From positions 81,029-145,028 of the forward strand of contig NZ_PNXY01000019.1 of NCBI RefSeq assembly GCF_002879865.1: a stretch of DNA of 64,000 nt, read 5' to 3'. A program made the translations under genes and the position numbers. Shown in pieces: positions 45,439 through 53,682 of the stretch. Every line of letters begins with the position of its first letter. Position 1 is the stretch's first letter. Under the pieces are notes generated by a model. The model was not told the origin of the DNA and made no database searches. It saw only the letters and a program-made list of their open reading frames with translations. The stretch comes from Paraburkholderia rhynchosiae. GTDB lineage: Bacteria; Pseudomonadota; Gammaproteobacteria; Burkholderiales; Burkholderiaceae.

Positions 45439-46020
45439 ATGGCGGCAAAGAAGATTCTGTTTCTCACCGGCGATTTCGCCGAGGATTATGAAACGATGGT
45501 GCCGTTTCAGGCACTGCAGGCAGTCGGACATGTGGTCGACGCGGTGTGTCCGGACAAGAAAGCAGGCGAGCGGATCAAGACGGCGATTCATGACTTCGAG
45601 GGCGACCAGACCTACACGGAAAAGCCCGGCCATCTGTTCACGCTGAACGCGTCGTTCGAAGATGCCGATCCGCGTCAGTACGATGCACTGGCAATCGCCG
45701 GCGGACGCGCGCCCGAGTATCTGCGGCTCAATCCGAAAGTCATCGAACTCGTGCGGCAATTCGCCGAGGCCGGCAAGCCGATCGCGGCCATCTGTCACGC
45801 CGCGCAACTGCTGGCCGCCGCCGATGTGATCCGCGGCAAGCGCATTTCCGCGTATCCGGCCTGCGCGCCCGAGGTGAAACTGGCCGGCGGCGACTACGCC
45901 GACATTCCGGTCGACGCCGCGATCACCGACGCAAACTTCGTCACCGCGCCGGCGTGGCCCGCACATCCTGAGTGGCTGCGTCAGTTCCTCGTTCTGCTTG
46001 GCACGCGTATCGAACTTTGA
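45439..46020 (+). CDS. DJ-1/PfpI family protein
   Basis: 193 residues from the ATG at 45439 (GGAGGCATACG upstream). DJ-1/PfpI fold: KILFLTGDFAEDYETMVPFQAL with the conserved Glu, YDALAIAGGRAPEYL, and the nucleophile elbow IAAICHAAQLLAAA with Cys near 118 followed by His. Members act as glyoxalase, deglycase or protease-like enzymes; the precise activity is not clear from sequence. Confidence 0.93.
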   Translation: MAAKKILFLTGDFAEDYETMVPFQALQAVGHVVDAVCPDKKAGERIKTAIHDFEGDQTYTEKPGHLFTLNASFEDADPRQYDALAIAGGRAPEYLRLNPKVIELVRQFAEAGKPIAAICHAAQLLAAADVIRGKRISAYPACAPEVKLAGGDYADIPVDAAITDANFVTAPAWPAHPEWLRQFLVLLGTRIEL

Positions 46021-46137
46021 GCTGGTTCAAGCGCCGCGCGCGGCTATCGCAAGCCCGCGCGGCATTTGAGAGTCGTCCTATGGTTCGCATCGGAGGGCCT
46101 TCCTATAGTCACGGGCTGACTTTGGGAGCGCTTTTCG

Positions 46138-46464
46138 ATGGAACTGACCGACTGGATCGTCATTCTGGCCGTCATATTGATGACGATTGCTTTTCGCTGC
46201 GCACGCATGCCGGCCGGCTGGTCCCGCGAAAACCGGGCGCGGCGCCTCGCAGGCATGCGGATGCTGGTACAAGCCGCCTGCTCGCTGTGGGCGGCGCTGT
46301 TGATCGTCGCACGCTGCGTGTTCGCGCTCGACGGCCTGCTCGGCCTGCGCCCCACGCTGAAAGAAGTGCTGATCGTCGTCGGGATGCTGCTTGCGTGTGG
46401 CTGCTACTGGTCGGTTCGCGGCAGCAAGCTGCTCAAGTCGCGCCGGCTTTTTGCTTCTTGCTGA
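46138..46464 (+). CDS. Small membrane protein, unknown
   Basis: 108 residues. Three probable membrane helices (DWIVILAVILMTIAF, QAACSLWAALLIVARCVFAL, EVLIVVGMLLACGCYW) separated by basic loops. No family recognised. It starts 117 bases after the DJ-1 gene on the same strand. Confidence 0.65.
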   Translation: MELTDWIVILAVILMTIAFRCARMPAGWSRENRARRLAGMRMLVQAACSLWAALLIVARCVFALDGLLGLRPTLKEVLIVVGMLLACGCYWSVRGSKLLKSRRLFASC

Positions 46465-46635
46465 GTGACGGTGATTAGCGCGCTGTTTTTTGACGTTTGG
46501 CGCTGTTTTCCGCCGACTAGCGCGCTCACGCTCGCCAGTGCCCCCGTACTCCCGGTATCCCCAGTGCCCCCGGTGCCGCTAGCGCCGAGTCAGAGGTAGC
46601 CAATCGCCGCCATTCCCACTCGCTCGGTACGGCCC

Positions 46636-48315
46636 TCACGGGCCCATGCGCACATTCCCCTGCTTGTCCATCGCGTGGTCGTTCGCCGCTTCGGGTGCGG
46701 CACGCGTATCCGCGGCCGCTGACGCCGTCCGCGCGCTGGCCTCCGGCAGCGACAGATAAAACGTCGTGCCCACGCCTTCGGCCGATTCCGCCCACACCCG
46801 TCCACCGTGCCGCTCCACGACGCGGCGTACGAGCGCAAGGCCGATGCCCTCACCCGCGGCCGCCGTGCCGTGCAGCCGTTGAAATGCATTAAAAAGCCGC
46901 GGCAACGCGATTTCCGGAATGCCGAGACCGTTGTCGCGGATATAAAAGATCCGTAGCGAATGCACGCCGGGCGGCGCGGGCGTCGTGCCGATCTCGATCC
47001 TGCCTTCGCGCGATGGGTCCAGATAATTCACCGCATTGCCGATCAGATTGGCGAACACCTGCTCGAGCGCGGTCGCATCGCCCCACACGGCCGGCAACTC
47101 TCCCACCTTCACCTGCGCGCGCCGTGCGCGAATCGAACCGCGCATCGCGTCGATCACACGCGGCACGATATCGCGCACCTCGACCTTCTGCTGCTTGTAT
47201 TCGACGCGGCCAATGCGTGACAGCCGCAACAACGCGTCGATGATGTGCGACGCGCGCAGCACGGCCGTCTGCAAATAATGCAGCGCTTCGCCAATGTCCT
47301 CGTCGACGACCCGTTCGATGCGCTGCCGCGTTTGCAGCGCGAGCGACGATTCCCTCACGCCCGCGCGCAGTTCCTCGCACGCGCGGATCAGTTCCTTCGA
47401 GAAGCCCTGGAGGTTGACTAGCGGCACACGCAAATCGTGCGACACGCTGTAGATGAACATCTCGTTTTCCTGCGTCTGCTGCCGCAAGCTCTCATTGATG
47501 CGCGCGAGTTCGTCCGCGCGGCGCGCGAGATCGGCCCGGAAACGCGCCTGGATGCGCTCGGCTTCGAGCAGACGCCGGCTCGTCTCATGCAAGGTCAGAT
47601 CGAGCCGTGCAATTTCATCGTGGCCCGGCTCGATGGGCGCAAGCGGTTCGTTGCCCGCAAGGCGCCCGGCGTTGTCCGACAACAGCGCAAGCCGGCCGCG
47701 CACACCGCGCGTGAAAAGCCACACGGCAAGCGCCACAAACAGCAGCGAGCCGAACACCGCGGCAACGACGAGCGTCTGCTGCCGTTCGCGGGCGGCATCG
47801 GCGGCACTGGAGCGCAGCGCGTCGAGGCGCCGCTCTTCCGCCTGAAAGGCGGCCACCTGCTGACGAAAGCGGTCGAGCACGTCGGCCTGGGCCAGCGCGC
47901 CAAAACGGTCAAGCACGTCGTTGCGCCGGCCCGAATGCAACATGTCCTGAATGCGATCGGACCACTGGCGGTAGCCCTGCACTGCCTGGCGCACCTGAAC
48001 GACGCGCTCGACCTGGGCCGGATTGTCCGACACCAGTTCCGCGAGCTGATCGATGCGGCGATCCACAGCCACCCACGCGGACAGCGGCGTGAGGAAGCGA
48101 TTGTCGTCAGCGAGCACGGCGCCGCGCAGCGCAACGGATTCGCCGAGCACGGGGTCGAGAATCGCGATGGTCTGGCGCATCACCTCCTGGCCACGGACCG
48201 CCCAGCGCTCGGCGTCGGCCGCATCGGACTGCGCCTTGACCAGCCCGGACAGGAGCGCCAGTTCGAAGACCGCCGGAATCGCGATCAGCAACAGGCCTTT
48301 AGTCGTAAGTCGCAT
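46636..48315 (-). CDS. Orphan CHASE3-HAMP sensor histidine kinase
   Basis: 559 residues from the ATG at 48315 (RLTTKGLLLIAIPAVFELALLSG is the first membrane helix). A periplasmic CHASE3-like helical domain (about 30-185), second membrane helix (LVVAAVFGSLLFVALAVWLF), HAMP, then the kinase: H-box SVSHDLRVPL, N-box NLIGNAVNYL, G1 IRDNGLGIPE, G2 GEGIGLALV. All ATP and phospho-His residues are present. No response regulator gene lies nearby, so its partner is elsewhere. Upstream in-frame sequence to 48546 is unlikely to code. Confidence 0.92.
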   Translation of the reverse strand: MRLTTKGLLLIAIPAVFELALLSGLVKAQSDAADAERWAVRGQEVMRQTIAILDPVLGESVALRGAVLADDNRFLTPLSAWVAVDRRIDQLAELVSDNPAQVERVVQVRQAVQGYRQWSDRIQDMLHSGRRNDVLDRFGALAQADVLDRFRQQVAAFQAEERRLDALRSSAADAARERQQTLVVAAVFGSLLFVALAVWLFTRGVRGRLALLSDNAGRLAGNEPLAPIEPGHDEIARLDLTLHETSRRLLEAERIQARFRADLARRADELARINESLRQQTQENEMFIYSVSHDLRVPLVNLQGFSKELIRACEELRAGVRESSLALQTRQRIERVVDEDIGEALHYLQTAVLRASHIIDALLRLSRIGRVEYKQQKVEVRDIVPRVIDAMRGSIRARRAQVKVGELPAVWGDATALEQVFANLIGNAVNYLDPSREGRIEIGTTPAPPGVHSLRIFYIRDNGLGIPEIALPRLFNAFQRLHGTAAAGEGIGLALVRRVVERHGGRVWAESAEGVGTTFYLSLPEASARTASAAADTRAAPEAANDHAMDKQGNVRMGP

Positions 48316-48549
48316 GCGTGCGCATTGGAGGTGTTTTTGGCCGGCGGATCGTGCACGGGACTGCACATTATGTCGACGTTTGCCGCGGAAACAAAGAGGC
48401 ACGCCTTGGGCCATGGTTTCGCCCCGCGATGGCGCAAGCGCAGGAGATCGCGGCCCGAGTGACAACGACCGGCACGCCGCGCGGCGTGCGCAAGCTGTTT
48501 GCAAAGCTTCGGCAAAGAACGAGTAACACGAACCAAGGCGGAACATTCA

Positions 48550-48566
48550 CGCACTTTTATTGTGCG
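48550..48566. promoter_or_regulatory. NtrC-type binding site
   Basis: CGCAC-N7-GTGCG, the NtrC dyad (GCAC-N7-GTGC) with perfect half-sites. Its centre is about 140 bases upstream of the start expected from the sigma-54 promoter at 48674, the usual enhancer distance. Confidence 0.65.
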
Positions 48567-48673
48567 TAGCGGCCCACCAAGGTGCGTGTCCGGTGCCAGA
48601 ATTCCTTGCAAGGTCTCGTCACGTGCCAATTCAGTGCCCATCTGCACCTGTTGTAAGCCGAAAAGCACTTGTT

Positions 48674-48689
48674 TGGCCCGCTTCTTGCG
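48674..48689 (+). promoter_or_regulatory. Sigma-54 promoter of amt
   Basis: TGGCCCGCTTCTTGCG: GG and GC elements spaced exactly as in TGGCAC-N5-TTGC promoters; one mismatch in the -24 box. Start expected near 48700, 27 bases before the amt ATG. Confidence 0.75.
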
Positions 48690-48726
48690 TTCGAGGCCCG
48701 TCTTTTTGGCCTAAGCGGAAAAATCG

Positions 48727-49929
48727 ATGGAAAGCTTGAAAACCGGTACCGACACCCTCTTTCTTCTACTCGGCGCCGCGATGGTGCTCGCGATGCACGC
48801 GGGATTTGCATTTCTCGAACTGGGCACAGTGCGCAAGAAGAACCAGGTTAACGCACTGGTCAAAATTCTGGTGGACTTCTCGGTCTCGACCATCGCCTAT
48901 TTCTTCATCGGCTATACGATCGCGTACGGCGTGCAGTTCTTCGGCGACGCCGAATCGCTAGCGGCGCACAACGGCTATGCGCTAGTGCGCTTTTTCTTCC
49001 TGCTGACGTTCGCCGCCGCGATTCCCGCCATCGTCTCCGGCGGCATCGCCGAGCGCTCCAGGTTCAACCCGCAACTGTTCGCGACCTTCGTGCTGGTCGG
49101 CTTCGTCTATCCGTTCTTCGAGGGAATCGCGTGGAACGAGCGCTTCGGCGTGCAGCGCTGGATCAGCCAGATGTTCGGCGCGCCGTTCCACGATTTCGCG
49201 GGCTCGGTCGTCGTGCACGCGTTCGGCGGCTGGGTCGCGCTGCCCGCCGTGCTGCTGCTCGGCGCCCGCCACGGCCGCTATCAGCGCGACGGCGGCATCG
49301 CCGCGCATCCGCCGTCGAATATTCCGTTTCTCGCGCTGGGCGCGTGGGTGCTGGCGGTCGGCTGGTTCGGCTTTAACGTGATGAGCGCACAAACGGTCGA
49401 CAAGATCAGCGGCCTCGTCGCCGTCAATTCGCTGATGGCGATGGTGGGCGGCACGCTGACGGCGTGGCTCGCAGGCCGCAACGACCCCGGCTTCACGTAC
49501 AACGGGCCACTCGCCGGGCTGGTCGCCGTCTGCGCGGGCTCCGACGTGATGCATCCGCTCGGCGCGCTGGTGACGGGCGGCATCGCGGGCGCGCTGTTCG
49601 TCTATATGTTCACCTGCGTGCAAAACCGCTGGCGTATCGACGACGTGCTGGGCGTCTGGCCTTTGCACGGCCTGTGCGGCGCATGGGGCGGCATTGCGGC
49701 CGGCATCTTCGGCTTGCGGGCGCTCGGCGGCCTCGGCGGCGTATCGTTCGGTGCGCAGGCGATCGGCACGTTGGGCGGCATCGTCGTGGCGACGCTTGGC
49801 GGCACGCTCGTGTACGGCGCGATCCGCCTGACGGTGGGTCTGCGGCTCGACCAGGAGGACGAATACAACGGCGCCGATCTGTCGATCCACAAGATTTCCG
49901 CGACGCCGGAGCGCGAAAGCCTCGGCTAA
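48727..49929 (+). CDS. amt: Ammonium transporter, Amt family
   Basis: 400 residues, about eleven membrane helices. The conserved pore twin-histidines are His164 (VVVHAFGGW) and His314 (WPLHGLCGAWG); FAFLELGTVRKKNQ, NxxAxxxF-type GWFGFNVMSA and DDVLGVWPLHG are family marks. It conducts ammonium across the inner membrane. The N-terminus lacks a cleavable signal peptide. NtrC and sigma-54 sites upstream show nitrogen control. No glnK follows. Confidence 0.96.
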   Translation: MESLKTGTDTLFLLLGAAMVLAMHAGFAFLELGTVRKKNQVNALVKILVDFSVSTIAYFFIGYTIAYGVQFFGDAESLAAHNGYALVRFFFLLTFAAAIPAIVSGGIAERSRFNPQLFATFVLVGFVYPFFEGIAWNERFGVQRWISQMFGAPFHDFAGSVVVHAFGGWVALPAVLLLGARHGRYQRDGGIAAHPPSNIPFLALGAWVLAVGWFGFNVMSAQTVDKISGLVAVNSLMAMVGGTLTAWLAGRNDPGFTYNGPLAGLVAVCAGSDVMHPLGALVTGGIAGALFVYMFTCVQNRWRIDDVLGVWPLHGLCGAWGGIAAGIFGLRALGGLGGVSFGAQAIGTLGGIVVATLGGTLVYGAIRLTVGLRLDQEDEYNGADLSIHKISATPERESLG

Positions 49930-50003
49930 CGCGCCGCCGGCGCATGCGATGCCGGCTCCCCGCGACCTGTCCCCCTGGAGCCGCGAATGTTAGACTCGCG
50001 CGC

Positions 50004-50055
50004 TGAAGATGGCAGGCTCCGCTCACCGCCTCGTGCTGACGATGCCCGCTTTCCC
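50004..50055 (+). ncRNA. Fluoride riboswitch (crcB motif)
   Basis: The conserved blocks occur in order and spacing: GATGGCA (50008-50014), CTCC, ACCGCC (50025-50030), GCTGACGATGCC (50035-50046). GGCA and TGCC can form the pseudoknot-type pairing; the outer helix has one mismatch. It ends about 77 bases before crcB. A separate perfect hairpin (GCGGAAGC / GCTTCCGC, 50064-50089) lies between and may be the expression platform. Confidence 0.75.
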
Positions 50056-50131
50056 GGCCCCCTGCGGAAGCGGCATCGCGTGCTTCCGCTCAGCCCGGCT
50101 TGTTGACTTCCGGTTTCGCCAGGCCCCACTC

Positions 50132-50512
50132 ATGTATTTGTCGATATTCGCGGTCGCGATCGGCGGCGCGCTCGGTTCGCTATGCCGCTGGTTTCTCGGC
50201 CTTCGTCTTAACGGGCTCTTTCCGTCGTTGCCGCTCGGCACTTTCACGGCCAACGTGATTGCGGGCTATGTGATCGGCGTGGCCGTCGCAGGCTTCGCGC
50301 GCGCGCCGCAAATCGCGCCCGAGTGGCGGCTGTTCGTGATCACCGGAATGATGGGCGGCCTTTCGACTTTCTCCACTTTCTCCGCCGAAGTCGTGCAGCA
50401 TCTGCAGGACGGCCGCGTCGGTTGGGCCGCCGGCGAGATCGCCATTCACGTGGGCGCCTCGCTGATCATGACCATTCTCGGCATTGCCACGGTCGCACTG
50501 CTGTCGCGCTAA
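50132..50512 (+). CDS. crcB: Fluoride exporter CrcB/FluC
   Basis: 126 residues from the ATG at 50132; longer readings would place the riboswitch inside the gene. Four membrane helices: FAVAIGGALGSLCRWFLG, GTFTANVIAGYVIGVAV with the pore Asn, LFVITGMMGGLSTFSTFSAEV with the phenylalanine-box TFSTFS, and ASLIMTILGIATVALL. The dual-topology dimer exports fluoride. The riboswitch upstream supports the call. Confidence 0.96.
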   Translation: MYLSIFAVAIGGALGSLCRWFLGLRLNGLFPSLPLGTFTANVIAGYVIGVAVAGFARAPQIAPEWRLFVITGMMGGLSTFSTFSAEVVQHLQDGRVGWAAGEIAIHVGASLIMTILGIATVALLSR

Positions 50513-50665
50513 ACGCGGCGAGCGTCGGCTCGCTGCGTCACCGGTTGCATCTCTTTGTCACTTTCACCCAATGCCATGCTCGCCGTGCCGCGCCTCGCGC
50601 CGCCCCATGGTGGGCACGTGGCTTGCGCACTCCAAAGCGCACCCTTTTCGTTAAGGAGGTGAAAG

Positions 50666-51139
50666 ATGGGCTCAATCAACCCGCAAGGCGCCACTCGAGG
50701 CGGAGCGAAAATCGTCGGCGGCGGTATTGGCGAAGGTCCGGGGCCGGACGTCATGGCTGCGGCGACGCTCGACGGCACCAAGGTGATGTCTTCGGACGGT
50801 GAACACGTCGGCAAGATTTCCGACATCATGCTGGACGTTCGCAACGGACGCATCGCCTACGCCGTACTGTCGGAAGGCGGCTTTCTCGGAATGAGAGCCA
50901 ACCTGCACGCCATTCCATGGAGTGCGCTGACTCTCGATACCGACCAGAAGTGCTTCTTCGTCGACATTACGGCGCAGCGTCTGAAGGACGACCCGGGCTT
51001 CGACAAGGATCACTGGCCCGCCATGGCCGATCGGACCTGGGGCGAAACGACCTACAGCTACTACAACCGGCAGCCGTACTGGTCGGCGACGCGTGACGTG
51101 ATCGAGGACGATCCCGCCATCCGGCCGAGCGAGCACTGA
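50666..51139 (+). CDS. PRC-barrel domain protein
   Basis: 157 residues. The ribosome site TAAGGAGGTGA (50652-50662) is a full complement of the 16S tail, so translation should be strong. PRC-barrel: GTKVMSSDGEHVGKISDIMLDVRNGRIAYAVLSEGGFLG, then AIPWSALTLDTDQKCFFVD. The C-terminal part ends in TYSYYNRQPYW. Such proteins are typical of stress-related gene groups. Convergent with the DUF883 gene. Confidence 0.9.
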   Translation: MGSINPQGATRGGAKIVGGGIGEGPGPDVMAAATLDGTKVMSSDGEHVGKISDIMLDVRNGRIAYAVLSEGGFLGMRANLHAIPWSALTLDTDQKCFFVDITAQRLKDDPGFDKDHWPAMADRTWGETTYSYYNRQPYWSATRDVIEDDPAIRPSEH

Positions 51140-51238
51140 TGCAATAGCGCTCAGGTCATTGCAGGTGTTTTGACCGTCCATGCCATCGCGCTGCGGTGCG
51201 GTGGCATGGATCGATCGCATGCGGAACCTTGGTGGTAG

Positions 51239-51517
51239 CTACCGGGCAGCCAGCATACCGATGATGAGCCCGCCGATCAGCGCCATCGTCACCGCCTTCC
51301 ACGGACTGTCGTGAACGAAATCGTCGGTCGTTTCCGACACGACGCGATATTTCGTTTTGACGACATCCTGCGCACCGGCAAGCTTGTCCTTCAGTTCGGA
51401 AAGTTTGAGGGTGCCGCGTGCATGTGCTTCGTCATTGCCGTTGGACCTTGCCGCGAGGCTGTCTTCGCGCGATGCATCGGCGGAACCCGAACTGGTGGTT
51501 TGAAAAGACTCAGCCAT
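51239..51517 (-). CDS. DUF883 family (ElaB/YqjD-like) membrane-anchored protein
   Basis: 92 residues. A soluble helical part (LKLSELKDKLAGAQDVVKTKYRVVSETTDDFVHDSPW) followed by a C-terminal tail anchor with the family glycines (KAVTMALIGGLIIGMLAAR). YqjD and ElaB attach stationary-phase ribosomes to the inner membrane in E. coli; by similarity this may do the same. Convergent with the PRC-barrel gene and divergent from the DUF3597 gene. Confidence 0.9.
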   Translation of the reverse strand: MAESFQTTSSGSADASREDSLAARSNGNDEAHARGTLKLSELKDKLAGAQDVVKTKYRVVSETTDDFVHDSPWKAVTMALIGGLIIGMLAAR

Positions 51518-51796
51518 TTGAACCTCCCTCTCTCCGTTGAGTGGTCAAAGTTCAGCAAACCCCGTGCCTTGCGTAATGTATTTGCGCCTGCCAAGGTCCC
51601 ACGAATCCAACTCGTTAGGATGACGATTCTTTGCAAATTTGGCTTGAGTGTCGAGGCAGCGGCCGGGCTTGAAAACGTATGACCAGTGAATCGCCGTTCC
51701 CTGTGTCGCGGGACTCGAACCAGTGGATTGACGGGCATGGCCGTTGCGCGCCTGAAGCGCCGGCCGCGTTGACCGGCCCCGAACCAGGAGCGAGAA

Positions 51797-52249
51797 ATGA
51801 GCATCTTCTCAAGCATCGTCAACAAGATCTTCCCGCACGACCATCCCGCAAACACCGGCTCCGGCGCGACGGCCGGCGCGGCTGCTCCCGCCGCCGCGGC
51901 GCCCGGCAGCGCGACGGCGCCGGCCGGAACGCAGCCGACGCCGTCGACTGCCGCAGCAGGAAATTCACAGCCGCCGGTCACACCGATGCCGGCCGTCGAC
52001 GTCGAGGCGGTCCTCGGCAAAATGCAGGAAAGCAGCGGCGAAAAATTGAACTGGCGAACGTCGATTGTCGATCTGCTCAAGCTGCTTGGGCTCGACAGCA
52101 GTCTGGCCGCCCGCAAGGAACTCGCGTCCGAACTCCATTACACCGGCAGCACGGAAGATTCGGCGGCGATGAACATGTGGTTGCACAAACAGCTCATGCA
52201 GAAGCTCGCCGAGAACGGCGGCAAAGTGCCGGACGACCTGACGAGCTGA
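51797..52249 (+). CDS. DUF3597 family protein
   Basis: 150 residues; GGAGCGAGAA precedes the ATG. N-terminal MSIFSSIVNKIFPH, an Ala/Pro/Thr/Gly-rich linker, then the DUF3597 core (VDVEAVLGKMQESSGEKLNWRTSIVDLLKLLGLDSSLAARKELA in pieces) ending in MNMWLHKQLMQKLAENGGKVPDDL. The family is uncharacterised; it often occurs with stress or DUF883 genes. Confidence 0.9.
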   Translation: MSIFSSIVNKIFPHDHPANTGSGATAGAAAPAAAAPGSATAPAGTQPTPSTAAAGNSQPPVTPMPAVDVEAVLGKMQESSGEKLNWRTSIVDLLKLLGLDSSLAARKELASELHYTGSTEDSAAMNMWLHKQLMQKLAENGGKVPDDLTS

Positions 52250-52552
52250 CGCGTACGCCAACTCGAAGAACAGAGTCTGACCGGACATTTTGGGTACGTC
52301 ATACAAAGGTCAAGCAACGCACGCAGGCCAAGACCGCGAGTCGATCAGGTTGCATTCAGACCTTTCGAGATCGACCGCTCACTGAATATTGCTGGTGCAG
52401 TTCCGCTCTACGTAGAAACCAGGTATCGTGCCCCTCGTCCACGCGCTCACGGGCGGCAGTAAACTGGCGGCTTGTTCGCCTTGCGACCGAGCCGTCGTAC
52501 ACATTGCCCAAAGACTGTCCACCTATCGCCGTTCAACAGAGAACGTTGTTTC
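52250..52552. other. Intergenic region, nothing evident
   Basis: 303 bases between the DUF3597 and DMT genes. No gene, strong hairpin or repeat seen. It presumably carries the DMT promoter. Base composition begins to fall slightly from here rightward. Confidence 0.45.
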
Positions 52553-53614
52553 ATGAACGCACGTTTCAATGCCGCCTTCACGGCGCTACTCGCAGCCGCG
52601 CTGTTCGGCGCCACGACGCCGCTCGCCAAGAGCCTGCTCGGCACACTCTCGCCGTTCATGGTGGCCGGGCTCTTCTATCTCGGAAGCGGTCTGGGACTCG
52701 CTGCGACGATACTTATCCGGCGCCTGAAACGGAACGCCCACGAGCGCCGGAACGAGCGCCGCATTCAGGCAGCGGAAATCCCCTGGCTGCTCGGGGCAAT
52801 TGTCGCTGGCGGCATCGCCGGGCCTGCTCTGCTGATGCTCGGCCTCAGCAGGACACCCGCCGCGACGACTTCACTGTTACTGAATCTCGAGGGCGTCCTG
52901 ACGGCCGTTATCGCGTGGGTCGTATTTCGTGAGAACGTCGACCTGCAGGTCTTCCTGGGGATGGTGGCAATCGTCGCGGGCGGAGTGGCGTTGTCGTGGC
53001 ATCCAGGCGCAGCCGGCATCCCGCTCGGTGCATTGCTGGTCGCCGGAGCTTGTGCCTGTTGGGCAATCGATAACAACCTGACGCGCAAGGTCTCGACCCA
53101 TGATGCAACAGTCATCGCCTGCCTGAAGGGACTGGTCGCGGGATCGGTAAATCTCGGTATCGCGCTATTGCTGGATGCTCATTTTCCGGGCGCCACGACC
53201 GTAGCAGCGGCCATGCTGACCGGTTTTGCCGGCTATGGCGTGAGCCTGGCGCTGTTCGTCGTCGCGCTGCGCAACCTCGGCACGGCTCGAACGGGGGCCT
53301 ATTTCTCGGTGGCCCCGCTGTTCGGCGTCGCGCTGTCGCTCATCCTATGGCCTGAAGTACCGCCGCTTCTGTTCTGGGTGGCGGCCGCGTTGATGGCATT
53401 GGGTGTCTGGCTGCACCTGCGGGAGCGCCACGAGCACGCTCATACGCATGACCCGCTGGAACACAATCACAAGCATCGCCACGACGAACATCATCAGCAC
53501 GTGCATGACTTTCCCTGGGATGGAAAGGAACCGCACACCCATGCGCATCGGCACGAACCCGTTACGCACAGGCATCCGCATTTCCCGGACATCCATCACC
53601 GCCATGGGCATTAG
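52553..53614 (+). CDS. EamA/DMT-family exporter with His-rich C-terminal tail
   Basis: 353 residues from the ATG at 52553. Ten membrane helices in two EamA halves (FGATTPLAKSLL, LGLSRTPAATTSLLLNLEGVLTAVIAW; then ACACWAIDNNLTRKVS, LGTARTGAYFSVAPLFGVALSLILW). The last 64 residues (about 290-353) hold 23 histidines with Asp/Glu between them, giving HxH and HHxH metal-binding patterns in the cytosol. Metal-linked transport or metal sensing is a reasonable guess; the substrate is unknown. Confidence 0.92.
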   Translation: MNARFNAAFTALLAAALFGATTPLAKSLLGTLSPFMVAGLFYLGSGLGLAATILIRRLKRNAHERRNERRIQAAEIPWLLGAIVAGGIAGPALLMLGLSRTPAATTSLLLNLEGVLTAVIAWVVFRENVDLQVFLGMVAIVAGGVALSWHPGAAGIPLGALLVAGACACWAIDNNLTRKVSTHDATVIACLKGLVAGSVNLGIALLLDAHFPGATTVAAAMLTGFAGYGVSLALFVVALRNLGTARTGAYFSVAPLFGVALSLILWPEVPPLLFWVAAALMALGVWLHLRERHEHAHTHDPLEHNHKHRHDEHHQHVHDFPWDGKEPHTHAHRHEPVTHRHPHFPDIHHRHGH

Positions 53615-53682
53615 TTTTCTTCCCGCTCATGAGTGAATGCCAGAAACGTGACGCATGGTTTCAGCAACATCCCCTAACCAGG

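Noticed and set aside
48472..48489. Perfect 18-bp palindrome GCACGCCGC/GCGGCGTGC
   Set aside because: No loop or U-tract and inside GC-rich sequence; function cannot be supported.
51178..51209. Hairpin CCATGCCA/TGGCATGG between convergent genes
   Set aside because: Reasonable position for a terminator but the loop is long and no T-tract follows on either strand.
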